NCBI GenBank assembly: GCA_005883305.1
Contig: VBAC01000001.1
Span: 2,232,001-2,296,000, forward strand
Length of the DNA: 64,000 bases
Direction: 5' to 3'
DNA from: Alphaproteobacteria bacterium
Lineage (GTDB): Bacteria; Pseudomonadota; Alphaproteobacteria; Sphingomonadales; Sphingomonadaceae
The notes below the pieces were generated by a model. It ran no database searches. It worked only from the letters and a program-made list of their open reading frames with translations, and was not told where the DNA came from. This document shows, piece after piece, positions 1-6,537 of this stretch. Both the position numbers and the translations under genes were made by a program. Numbering within the stretch: the stretch's first letter is position 1; each line of letters starts with the position of its first letter.

Positions 1-323
1 TCTTCTCGCGCTACTTCCCCGAAATCATCCCGGCGGCGATCGAGCGCTACCGGCGCGAGAGCCGGCGCTTGCTGGAGGTGCTCGACCACCGCCTGTCGGG
101 CCACGAATATCTCGCCGGCGACTATTCGATCGCCGACATCGCCAATTTCTGCTGGGCGCAGACCCACGACTGGCCGGGAGTGTCGATCGAGGGCCTCCCG
201 CACCTCCAGCGCTGGATCGACCTGATCGCCGTCCGCCCCGCCGTCCAGCGCGGGCTCCAGATTCCGCCGCGCCCGCAAGACGCCGAAGCGCTGGTCGAGA
301 AGGCCAGGACGATGCTCGCCTGA
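1..323 (+). CDS. Glutathione S-transferase family protein, C-terminal part (5' end outside window)
   Basis: The frame is open from base 3 with no start codon before an internal TTG at 69, so the gene begins upstream of the window. The roughly 106 visible residues are the all-helical GST C-terminal domain: the segment [19 protein letters not shown] is the N-capping/ADI motif of this domain, followed by a helix with [20 protein letters not shown], which resembles the YfcG/GstB-like bacterial GSTs that act as disulfide-bond or glutathione-dependent reductases. The glutathione-binding thioredoxin-like half is not visible, so substrate and subclass cannot be judged. The stop lies 11 bases before the aldehyde dehydrogenase start, and a GAAGGA ribosome site sits over the stop, so the two are probably co-transcribed. 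Confidence 0.85.
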   Translation, partial: FSRYFPEIIPAAIERYRRESRRLLEVLDHRLSGHEYLAGDYSIADIANFCWAQTHDWPGVSIEGLPHLQRWIDLIAVRPAVQRGLQIPPRPQDAEALVEKARTMLA

Positions 324-334
324 AGGACGATTCC

Positions 335-1843
335 ATGAACGAGATGACCGGCATTTCCGCCCAGCCCGCTTATTCCGACGGGGTCGCGGCCTTGCTGAAG
401 CGCAGGCCGCAATTGTTCATCGACGGTGCCTGGGTCGATTCGAGCCACGGCGCAACGATCGCGGTCTACGACCCCTCGACGGGCCGCGAGATCGCGCGGA
501 TCGTCGATGCCTCCGACGCGGATTGCGACCGGGCGGTGGCGGCGGCGCGCGCCGCGTTCGACGACGGCCGCTGGTCCGGCCTTCCGCCGGCGAAGCGCGA
601 GCGGGCGATCATGCGGCTCGCCGATCTGATCGAGGCCAACATGGCCGAGCTCGCCGAGCTGGAATCGATCGACAACGGCAAGCCGAAGATCGCGTCGGGC
701 GGCTACGATCTGCCGAGGTGCGTCGAGACCCTGCGCTACTGCGCCGGCTGGGCGACGCGGATTTCGGGCGAGCATGTCGAGCCCGCTTCCTTCCCCACCG
801 GATCGGTCCACGCCTATGTCCGGCGCGAGCCGGTCGGCGTTTGCGTTCAGATCGTGCCGTGGAACTTCCCGCTGATGATGGCCGTGCAGAAGATCGGCCC
901 GGCGCTGGCGGCGGGCTGCACTTTGGTCCTCAAGCCGGCCGAGCAGACGCCGCTGACCGCGCTCCGCCTCGCCGATCTGGTGGCCGAGGCGGGCATTCCG
1001 GCGGGCGTGTTCAACCTCGTCACCGGCATGGGCGAGACGGCGGGCGACCGGCTGGTGCGCTCGCCCGACGTCGACAAAATCGCCTTCACCGGATCGACCG
1101 AGGTTGGCAAGATCATCAACCGCGCCGCGACCGACACTCTGAAGCGAGTCACGCTCGAGCTCGGCGGCAAATCGCCGGTGATCGTCCTGCCCGACGTGGA
1201 CGTGGCGGGGGCCGCGGCCGGCGCCGCCCGCTCGATCTTCGCCAATTCGGGCCAGGTGTGCATCGCCGGCTCGCGGCTCTACGCGCACCGCGACATTTTC
1301 GACGCCCTGATCGAGGGGGTCGCGAAGGCGGCGGCCCAGTTCAAGGTCGGCCCAAGCCTCGCCCCCGACACGATCATGGGGCCGCTCGTCTCGACCGAGC
1401 AGCAGGAGCGGGTGATGGATTATATCGAACAGGGCAGGAAGGCCGGCGCCTCGGTCTTCCACGGCGGCGACGCGCCGGGGAGCGAGGGCTATTTCGTCAA
1501 TCCGACGATCCTCGTCGACGTGAAGCCGGAGATGAGCGTGGTTCGCGAGGAGATTTTCGGGCCGGTGCTCGCCGCCCAGCGCTACGACGACCTCGACGAG
1601 GTCGCCAAGGCGGCCAACGACACCAGCTACGGCCTCGCCGCCTCGATCTGGACCCGCGACGTCTCGGCGATGCACAGGCTCGCCGCCAGGCTTCGCGCCG
1701 GAATGGTGTGGGGCAACGCCCCCTCGCTCGCCGACGTCACCCTGCCCTTCGGCGGCTACAAGCAATCGGGCTTCGGCCGCGAAAGCGGGCGCTACGGGAT
1801 CGAGGCCTATACCGAGCTCAAGACGGTGGCGATCGCGCTCTGA
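335..1843 (+). CDS. NAD(P)+-dependent aldehyde dehydrogenase
   Basis: A full-length (502 aa) member of the ALDH superfamily that oxidises an aldehyde to the carboxylic acid in the cytoplasm. Visible landmarks: PWNFP at about residues 175-179, the cofactor-binding Lys at 200 (VLKPAEQTP), the FTGSTEVG coenzyme loop at 251-258, the general base Glu at 275 in LELGGKSP, and the catalytic Cys at 309 in NSGQVCIAG. All key residues are intact. The length and the GQVCIAGSR context fit the broad class that includes PuuC, betaine-aldehyde and phenylacetaldehyde dehydrogenases; the substrate cannot be read from sequence. The ATG is preceded by GAAGGA. It follows a GST gene closely, which suggests detoxification or catabolism of a reactive aldehyde, but that is inference. 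Confidence 0.93.
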   Translation: MNEMTGISAQPAYSDGVAALLKRRPQLFIDGAWVDSSHGATIAVYDPSTGREIARIVDASDADCDRAVAAARAAFDDGRWSGLPPAKRERAIMRLADLIEANMAELAELESIDNGKPKIASGGYDLPRCVETLRYCAGWATRISGEHVEPASFPTGSVHAYVRREPVGVCVQIVPWNFPLMMAVQKIGPALAAGCTLVLKPAEQTPLTALRLADLVAEAGIPAGVFNLVTGMGETAGDRLVRSPDVDKIAFTGSTEVGKIINRAATDTLKRVTLELGGKSPVIVLPDVDVAGAAAGAARSIFANSGQVCIAGSRLYAHRDIFDALIEGVAKAAAQFKVGPSLAPDTIMGPLVSTEQQERVMDYIEQGRKAGASVFHGGDAPGSEGYFVNPTILVDVKPEMSVVREEIFGPVLAAQRYDDLDEVAKAANDTSYGLAASIWTRDVSAMHRLAARLRAGMVWGNAPSLADVTLPFGGYKQSGFGRESGRYGIEAYTELKTVAIAL

Positions 1844-1862
1844 GGTGGCGATCGCGCTCTGA
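1825..1862 (+). repeat. Perfect 19-bp tandem duplication across the ALDH stop codon
   Basis: The 19 bases ending at the ALDH stop codon (1825-1843, ending GCGCTCTGA) are repeated exactly at 1844-1862. The duplication leaves the ALDH reading frame untouched because it begins after the stop, and it supplies a second in-line copy of the last codons plus stop. It looks like a recent slippage or short-repeat duplication. Confidence 0.95.
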
Positions 1863-1873
1863 GCACGCCCCTT

Positions 1874-1904
1874 CCGTCACCCTGAACTTGTTTCAGCATG
1901 ACGG
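1874..1904. repeat. Short palindromic dispersed repeat (CCGTCA...TGACGG)
   Basis: An imperfect inverted repeat, CCGTCA at 1874 and TGACGG ending at 1904, enclosing CCCTGAACTTGTTTCAGC. This word is a familiar dispersed intergenic repeat in sphingomonad genomes (from general knowledge, not checked here). It lies between two genes in the same direction and has no T-run. Confidence 0.5.
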
Positions 1905-1983
1905 CTGAGGACAGCCAAGCCTTGATCCCCTAGCCCGGCCCCGCTTATGGCTGCGACGGGGCGACGGACAAGAAGGAACCACC

Positions 1984-2997
1984 ATGCGCGTGACCCGCCC
2001 CCTGCTCGGCCTTGCCGCCCTCGGCCTCGCCGCGACATCCGCGGCGCAGAACGCCCCGCCGCAGCCCAGCCCACAGCCGGGCCTGTCCGGGCTCGAGAAT
2101 ACGGTCGGCGAGCTGCGCGACGAGCAGCCCGCAGCCGCGCCGCCCTCGCGTGAAGCGGAGCCTCCCGCGGTGCCCGTGCCGACGATGCCGGCGCCGGCCG
2201 CTCCGGAACGGGCCGCTCCGGCGACACCTGCGCCGCGCGCCCGGCCCGCCTTCGTCGAGCCGCTGAGCCCGGAGCAGCGGGCGACGCTCGACGCCGCCGT
2301 GCGGCGCGGCCGGCTTCTGGGGGCGATCGCCCGCGCCGGGATCCTCGCCACCCAGGACATGCTGAGCAGGGTCTCCGACCCCGCGGGCGCCGGCATATCG
2401 GGCTGGCTCGCCGAGGCCGAAGGCAATGCCGTCACGGTCACCTTCTATGCCGACGGCGACGGCGGAGCGCCGCCGGCCGCGGTCTACAAGGTCACCATCC
2501 TCGGCGGGCGGCCGACGGCGCGCGAGGTCTTCCTCGCCGGCAACCATCCGCCGCTGACTGGCCACCTCGCCCGAATGGCGGCGGCGCGCCGGGCCACCGA
2601 GGGGCTCGATCACCGCGCCTGCGGCGGCCAGGATTTCAACGTGCTCGTCGTTCCGCCCTCGGCTCCGGACGCGCCGATCGACGTCTACCAGATCAGCCCG
2701 CAGACCAGCCGGGGCCACTTTCCGATCGGCGGCCATTTCAAATCGACCATCGCCGCCGACGGCAGCGTCGTCGCCTCGCGCGGCTTCACCAATGCCTGCC
2801 TCGACGTCGCCGCGGCGGAGCCCGCCGCCGGGCAACAGCCCGCGCCGATCGCGGTCAACCACCTGCTCGATCCGCTGCCCACCGAGATTCACGTCTTCCT
2901 GGCGATCTGGATCGGCCATCCGCTGGCCGTCGTCGCGGGCGATCCCCAGCGCCTGTTCGCGGTTACTCCAGAGGGGATCGGAGAGGTTCCGCGCTGA
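1984..2997 (+). CDS. Exported hypothetical protein with proline/alanine-rich linker
   Basis: 337 aa, not recognised. The N-terminus has a Sec-type signal peptide (MRVTRPLLGLAALGLAATSAAQ). Residues about 23-90 are a low-complexity Pro/Ala/Glu linker, typical of a periplasmic spacer. The rest is a soluble alpha/beta-looking domain with two cysteines (in HRACGGQDF and TNACLDV) that could form a disulfide. The ATG is preceded by AGAAGGA at good spacing, so the start is well supported. It stands alone between the ALDH gene and the Crp/Fnr cluster. A periplasmic or envelope location is the only thing that can be inferred. Confidence 0.8.
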   Translation: MRVTRPLLGLAALGLAATSAAQNAPPQPSPQPGLSGLENTVGELRDEQPAAAPPSREAEPPAVPVPTMPAPAAPERAAPATPAPRARPAFVEPLSPEQRATLDAAVRRGRLLGAIARAGILATQDMLSRVSDPAGAGISGWLAEAEGNAVTVTFYADGDGGAPPAAVYKVTILGGRPTAREVFLAGNHPPLTGHLARMAAARRATEGLDHRACGGQDFNVLVVPPSAPDAPIDVYQISPQTSRGHFPIGGHFKSTIAADGSVVASRGFTNACLDVAAAEPAAGQQPAPIAVNHLLDPLPTEIHVFLAIWIGHPLAVVAGDPQRLFAVTPEGIGEVPR

Positions 2998-3109
2998 TTT
3001 TTGCGCGCGCGCCATCTTGCGAAGAATCCGGAGAAAACATAGCTATAGCATAACATAGATGAGCGATCCGCTCGTCGATGGCCGTTACCAGTGGTGAAAA
3101 GCAGGGGCG

Positions 3110-3838
3110 GTGGAATTGGCTGGCGCGTTACAACGACATCTGGAAGCGTTCACCCGGCTTTCGGAGCAGGACCGCGCGTTGCTGGATGCGTTGGTCCGCA
3201 ACAACATCCGGCAGGCCGGGGCGCGGCGCGACCTCATCCGCGAAGGCGAGCGGCCGCGCGGCGTGATCGTCATCGTCGAGGGCTGGGCCTCCTGCTACAA
3301 GCAGCTGCCGGACGGACGGCGCCAGATCGTCTCCTTCCTCGTCCCCGGCGATCTCGGCGACGCGAACGTCTTCATCCTTCGCGAAATGGATCATTCGATC
3401 GGCGCGATCACCGACCTCGTCTATGCCGAGATCCCGCCCGCCGAATTCGAGGCGGCGATGGCCCAGAGCCCGCAGATCGCCCGTGCCATCTGGTGGCACG
3501 AGCTGGTCACCGCCAGCATCCACCGCGAGTGGACGACCAATGTCGGCCAGCGTACGGCCTATGAGCGGATCGCGCACCTTTTGTGCGAAGTGGTCGTCAA
3601 GCTCGAGGCGGTCGGGCTCGCCGCGGAGGGAAGCTGCTTCCTGCCGCTGACCCAGTCCGACCTCGCCGAGGCCACCGGCCTCACCTCGGTTCACGTCAAC
3701 CGGACGCTTCAGGAATTGCGCCGCGACGGCCTGATCTCCCTCCAGAGCCGCCGCCTCACGATCCCAGATTTCGCCTCTCTGGCGCGCGCCGGGGGCTTCA
3801 ACCGCGCCTATCTGCACCTCGAACGCGAAGCGGCCTGA
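3110..3838 (+). CDS. Crp/Fnr family transcriptional regulator (first paralogue)
   Basis: 242 aa from a GTG start (GGGG motif 5 bases upstream; no in-frame ATG is available). An N-terminal cyclic-nucleotide-binding-like beta roll spans roughly residues 30-140, and a winged helix-turn-helix spans about 160-225, with the recognition region LTQSDLAEATGLTSVHVNRT at 181-198. There is no Fnr-type N-terminal cysteine cluster, so it is not an oxygen-sensing Fe-S Fnr. It shares the SIHREW...NVG motif with the other two paralogues at 3896 and 5523, and belongs to the FixK-like group common in sphingomonads. The ligand and targets are unknown. Confidence 0.9.
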   Translation: MELAGALQRHLEAFTRLSEQDRALLDALVRNNIRQAGARRDLIREGERPRGVIVIVEGWASCYKQLPDGRRQIVSFLVPGDLGDANVFILREMDHSIGAITDLVYAEIPPAEFEAAMAQSPQIARAIWWHELVTASIHREWTTNVGQRTAYERIAHLLCEVVVKLEAVGLAAEGSCFLPLTQSDLAEATGLTSVHVNRTLQELRRDGLISLQSRRLTIPDFASLARAGGFNRAYLHLEREAA

Positions 3839-3895
3839 GGGAGCGATCCGGCGCGTGCCGCGTTCCCTTCCCCGAGCCGCGGCAACGAAAGCGCG

Positions 3896-4615
3896 ATGAT
3901 CGAAGCCTTTCTCATGAAATTGCGGGCTCGGGACGACGTCTCGGCCGAGGAGGAGCGCGCGCTTCGCGCGGCGATCGGCGAGGTCCGCGAAATCGGCCCC
4001 GACAAGACGATCATCCGCGCCGGCGACGAGATCAGCGAGAGCACCCTGCTGATCGAGGGGCTGCTCTGCCGCTACAAGGACCTGCGCGACGGACAGCGGC
4101 AGATCATGGAGCTCCACGTGCCCGGCGATTTCGCCGACCTCCACAGCCTCACGCTGAAGCGGCTCGACCACAATGTGATGACCCTGACTCGCTGCCGCCT
4201 GGCGATGGCGCCGCACGAGGGCCTGCGCAAGATCACCGCCGATTACCCCCACCTCACCCGCGTCCTGTGGTTTTCGACCAACCTCGACGCCGCGATCCAC
4301 CGCGAATGGATGCTCTCGCTCGGCCGCCGCTCGGCGCTGTCGCGCACGGCGCATTTCTTCTGCGAGATGCGCATCCGCCTGGGCCTGGTCGGCCTCGCCG
4401 ACGACGACGGCTATCCGCTCAACCTGACCCAGGTCGACCTCGCCGAGTGCCTCGGCCTGACGTCCGTTCACATCAACCGCACGCTGAAGGAGCTGCGCGA
4501 GCGCCGTCTCGTCGAGTTCCGCGGCGGGCGGGTTTCCATTCACGATCTCGCGGGGCTGGAGCGCGTGGCCGAATTCGATCCCGCCTATCTCCATCTCGAG
4601 CGGCGGGGCCGGTAA
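3896..4615 (+). CDS. Crp/Fnr family transcriptional regulator (second paralogue)
   Basis: 239 aa from ATG. It has the same architecture as its neighbours: a cyclic-nucleotide-like sensor roll (about residues 25-140), the AIHREWMLSLGRRSA motif at the dimer helix, and a C-terminal winged HTH (LTQVDLAECLGLTSVHINRT, about 177-196). It has no cysteine ligands for an Fe-S cluster. It starts 57 bases after the first paralogue and ends 18 bases before a DUF6894 gene, with an AAGGAG site in that gap, so the three form one transcription unit. Side-by-side paralogues with near-identical recognition helices may share target sites; that is inference. Confidence 0.9.
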   Translation: MIEAFLMKLRARDDVSAEEERALRAAIGEVREIGPDKTIIRAGDEISESTLLIEGLLCRYKDLRDGQRQIMELHVPGDFADLHSLTLKRLDHNVMTLTRCRLAMAPHEGLRKITADYPHLTRVLWFSTNLDAAIHREWMLSLGRRSALSRTAHFFCEMRIRLGLVGLADDDGYPLNLTQVDLAECLGLTSVHINRTLKELRERRLVEFRGGRVSIHDLAGLERVAEFDPAYLHLERRGR

Positions 4616-4633
4616 GGAGTCGCGGAAGGCACG

Positions 4634-4876
4634 ATGCCCCATTACTACTTCCACGTTCACAACAGCATCGGCTTCGTCGAGGACGAGGAAGGCCGCGATC
4701 TGCCCGACCGGGACGTCGCCCGCCAGGAGGCGATCAAGGGCATTCGCTCGATCCTCAGCGAGGATGTGCTCGGCGGATTCATCGATCTGGCCGGCCGGAT
4801 CGAGGTGGTCGAGGAAGGCAGCGGCGATCCCGCGCTGACCGTGCCGTTCGACGAGGCGGTGGACGTTCGGACGTAG
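4634..4876 (+). CDS. DUF6894 family small protein (first copy)
   Basis: 80 aa, cytoplasmic, no signal peptide. The start MPHYYFHVHNSIGFVEDEEG, followed by LPD and an Ala/Ile-rich helix, is the DUF6894 signature: a small alpha/beta protein in which an aromatic strand is followed by an acidic turn. The function is unknown. It follows the second Crp/Fnr gene by 18 bases with AAGGAG upstream and is probably co-transcribed. A second copy lies at 5021-5266 on the opposite strand beside the third Crp/Fnr gene, so the two families are paired twice in 3 kb. Confidence 0.8.
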   Translation: MPHYYFHVHNSIGFVEDEEGRDLPDRDVARQEAIKGIRSILSEDVLGGFIDLAGRIEVVEEGSGDPALTVPFDEAVDVRT

Positions 4877-4899
4877 ATCGGATTCGCTTATGCTGAACC

Positions 4900-4998
4900 G
4901 CTCATCCTGAGGAGGGACTGAGCTTGGCGAAGGCCCGTCTCGAAGGACCGTCCTTCGAGACGCCGTTTCGACAAGCTCAACGGCTCCTCAGGATGAGC
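4900..4998. repeat. Palindromic dispersed repeat, family D (GCTCATCCTGAGGAG type)
   Basis: The outer arms GCTCATCCTGAGGAG (4900-4914) and CTCCTCAGGATGAGC (4984-4998) are perfect inverted repeats. Inside are further nested inverted words (TGAGCTTG/CAAGCTCA and GTCTCGAAGGAC/GTCCTTCGAGAC). The whole would fold as one long cruciform or RNA hairpin. It lies between convergent DUF6894 genes. Such elements are widespread in alphaproteobacterial intergenic DNA (general knowledge). Confidence 0.8.
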
Positions 4999-5020
4999 GC
5001 AGCGGGGGAGTCAGATCTGT

Positions 5021-5266
5021 TCAGTGCGCCGGCACGATCACCACCGCGTCCGCGAACGGGAGCGAGTGGACGATCGCGCCCCCCTCATTCTCCACGTCCA
5101 ACCGCATGTTGAAGGGGATTCGTCCCTCGAGCGCTTCGGCGCTGAGGATCGAGCGTGCGGCGACCAACGTCTTGGCGACGATCGCCGCGATGTCGGGCAG
5201 CTCGCAGCCTTCCGGATCGAGAAGGATGTCCTCGCCGTCGCGGAGGTGAAAGAAATAATGGGCCAT
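5021..5266 (-). CDS. DUF6894 family small protein (second copy)
   Basis: 81 aa. It begins MAHYFFHLRDGEDILLDPEG and continues with LPD, matching the first copy at 4634 in length and motif order, so the two are paralogues. There is no signal peptide or membrane segment. The ribosome site GAGGAA lies just upstream of the ATG. It is divergent from the third Crp/Fnr gene, and the two leaders share a conserved 45-base motif in inverted orientation (see 5285-5511). The function is unknown; the repeated pairing with Crp/Fnr genes suggests regulation by them, or participation in the same stress response. Confidence 0.8.
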   Translation of the reverse strand: MAHYFFHLRDGEDILLDPEGCELPDIAAIVAKTLVAARSILSAEALEGRIPFNMRLDVENEGGAIVHSLPFADAVVIVPAH

Positions 5267-5284
5267 GCGCTTCCTCGCGTGCCA

Positions 5285-5511
5285 GGCGGGAGCGCAAAAT
5301 CGGTCTCTCAGCCGCCGAGGCCTGGAAATCCCGCTCGGCGATGCCGCCTCATAAACCCAAATCCGTGATCGCTCAACGGTTTATGATGCAGATTGGCTAC
5401 GCGAAACCATCATAGGATAAGATTGTCGCGCGAAAATGTGTTAAGGATGTAAAATCGTCGGGCGGATATTCCGGGCTCCGACGGCTGAGAGACCCCCTTG
5501 CTCGCGCTCCC
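5285..5511. promoter_or_regulatory. Divergent intergenic region with matching leader motifs in inverted orientation
   Basis: Between DUF6894 (minus) and Crp/Fnr (plus) lie long imperfect inverted repeats. In the transcribed direction of each gene the order is GG(A/C)xxCGxCGGCTGAGAGACC, 6-8 variable bases, GCGCTCCCGCC, then the start codon 8-20 bases later. The 13-base core CGGCTGAGAGACC is exact on both sides (5302-5314 as its complement, and 5482-5494). The roughly 150 bases between the arms are AT-richer than the flanks and probably hold both promoters. The arms could be a shared 5' UTR control element, a pair of operators, or the ends of a small mobile element. Confidence 0.6.
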
Positions 5512-5522
5512 GCCCTCGCTCG

Positions 5523-6290
5523 ATGCGGAGATGCGCCATTACCACCGATCCAACATTGAGGCTGATGCTGCGCAAGTTCGAGCGCCGGGCCTCCCTCGAC
5601 GAGGGGGACCGCCAGGCCCTGCTCGATCTTCCGCACAGGGTCCAGACCGTCGAGCCCGCGAGCTACATCCTTCGCGAGGGCGACCGGCCCGACCGCGCCT
5701 GCCTGATCCTTTCCGGCTTCGCCTATCGCCACAAGGTGACGGTCGACGGTTCGCGGCAGATCGTCAGCGTCCATGTCCCGGGCGATTTCGTCGATCTCGA
5801 AGGCGCATTGCTCAACGTCGCCGATCACAACGTCCAGGCGCTGACCCGCTGCGAGCTGGCCTTCGTTCCGCGCGACGCCCTGCGCGCCTTGATCCTCACC
5901 CATCCGAGAGTCGCCATGGCGATGTGGATCGATACCCTGATCGACAGCTCGATCTTCCGCGAATGGGTGGTCAATGTCGGCCGCCGCGACGCCCGCTCGC
6001 GAATCGCCCACCTGCTGTGCGAGTTCGCCCGGCGGATGGAGGTGGCGGGCCTCGCCGACGAATATCGCTACGAGCTGCCGATGACCCAGGAGCAGATCGC
6101 CGATTGCACCGGCCTCACCCCGGTCCACGTCAACCGGGTGCTCAAGACGCTCGACCGCGAGGGGCTGATCCGGCGCGACCGCCGCTTCGTCGCCATCCCC
6201 GATTGGGGGGCGCTCCGCCAGGTCGCCGGCTTCAGCGAAATCTACCTCCACCTCGACCAGGTCCAGCGCGACATCGCCCGGCCAAGCTGA
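5523..6290 (+). CDS. Crp/Fnr family transcriptional regulator (third paralogue)
   Basis: 255 aa as drawn from the first in-frame ATG. An ATG at 5565 (MLRKFERRASLDEGDRQALL) aligns better with how the other two paralogues begin, and neither start has a strong ribosome site. Sensor roll at roughly residues 35-150, SIFREWVVNVGRRDA motif, and C-terminal winged HTH (MTQEQIADCTGLTPVHVNRV). It has no Fe-S cysteine cluster. It is divergent from the second DUF6894 gene across the region with the shared leader motif. The role is presumably a stress or oxygen/nitrogen-type regulon, as for other FixK-like proteins, but the ligand cannot be inferred. Confidence 0.88.
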   Translation: MRRCAITTDPTLRLMLRKFERRASLDEGDRQALLDLPHRVQTVEPASYILREGDRPDRACLILSGFAYRHKVTVDGSRQIVSVHVPGDFVDLEGALLNVADHNVQALTRCELAFVPRDALRALILTHPRVAMAMWIDTLIDSSIFREWVVNVGRRDARSRIAHLLCEFARRMEVAGLADEYRYELPMTQEQIADCTGLTPVHVNRVLKTLDREGLIRRDRRFVAIPDWGALRQVAGFSEIYLHLDQVQRDIARPS

Positions 6291-6298
6291 GCCCGGCC

Positions 6299-6392
6299 CG
6301 TCATTGCGAGCGGAGCGAAGCAATCCAGTGCTGGGCCCGAGGTCCGCTGGATTGCTTCGGCCCCCGGCTTTCGCCGGGGTCCTCGCAATGAC
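6299..6392. repeat. Palindromic dispersed repeat, family B (GTCATTGCGAGC...GCAATGACG), interrupted
   Basis: The left arm reads CGTCATTGCGAGCGGAGCGA then AGCAATCCAG. The right arm is its complement, but it is split by an 18-base family-A-like hairpin CCCCGGCTTTCGCCGGGG inside the TTGCTTCG...TCGCAATGACG arm. It lies between the third Crp/Fnr gene and the M13 peptidase gene. Three other family B copies occur in the window, at 9775, 55131 and 61627. Confidence 0.85.
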
Positions 6393-6537
6393 GGCGGGCG
6401 CCCGCAAAATCGCAAGAACGATCAAGCGTTTCGTCAAAAAGCGCTTGCCAAAAGCGCGGCCAGCCGGAACGGAGCGGCGGGGACTCAATTCGGGAGCGGC
6501 GGGGCAATCCCCGTCACGCCGCATGGGAGAATCGTTC

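Noticed and set aside
5267-5522. FNR/FixK box TTGAT-N4-ATCAA in the divergent Crp/Fnr region
   Set aside because: No acceptable match was found; only unrelated partial half-sites occur.
6299-6392. A CRISPR-like or regulatory RNA feature suggested by repeated GCGAAGC words
   Set aside because: There is no regular repeat-spacer unit; the copies are dispersed single palindromes between genes.
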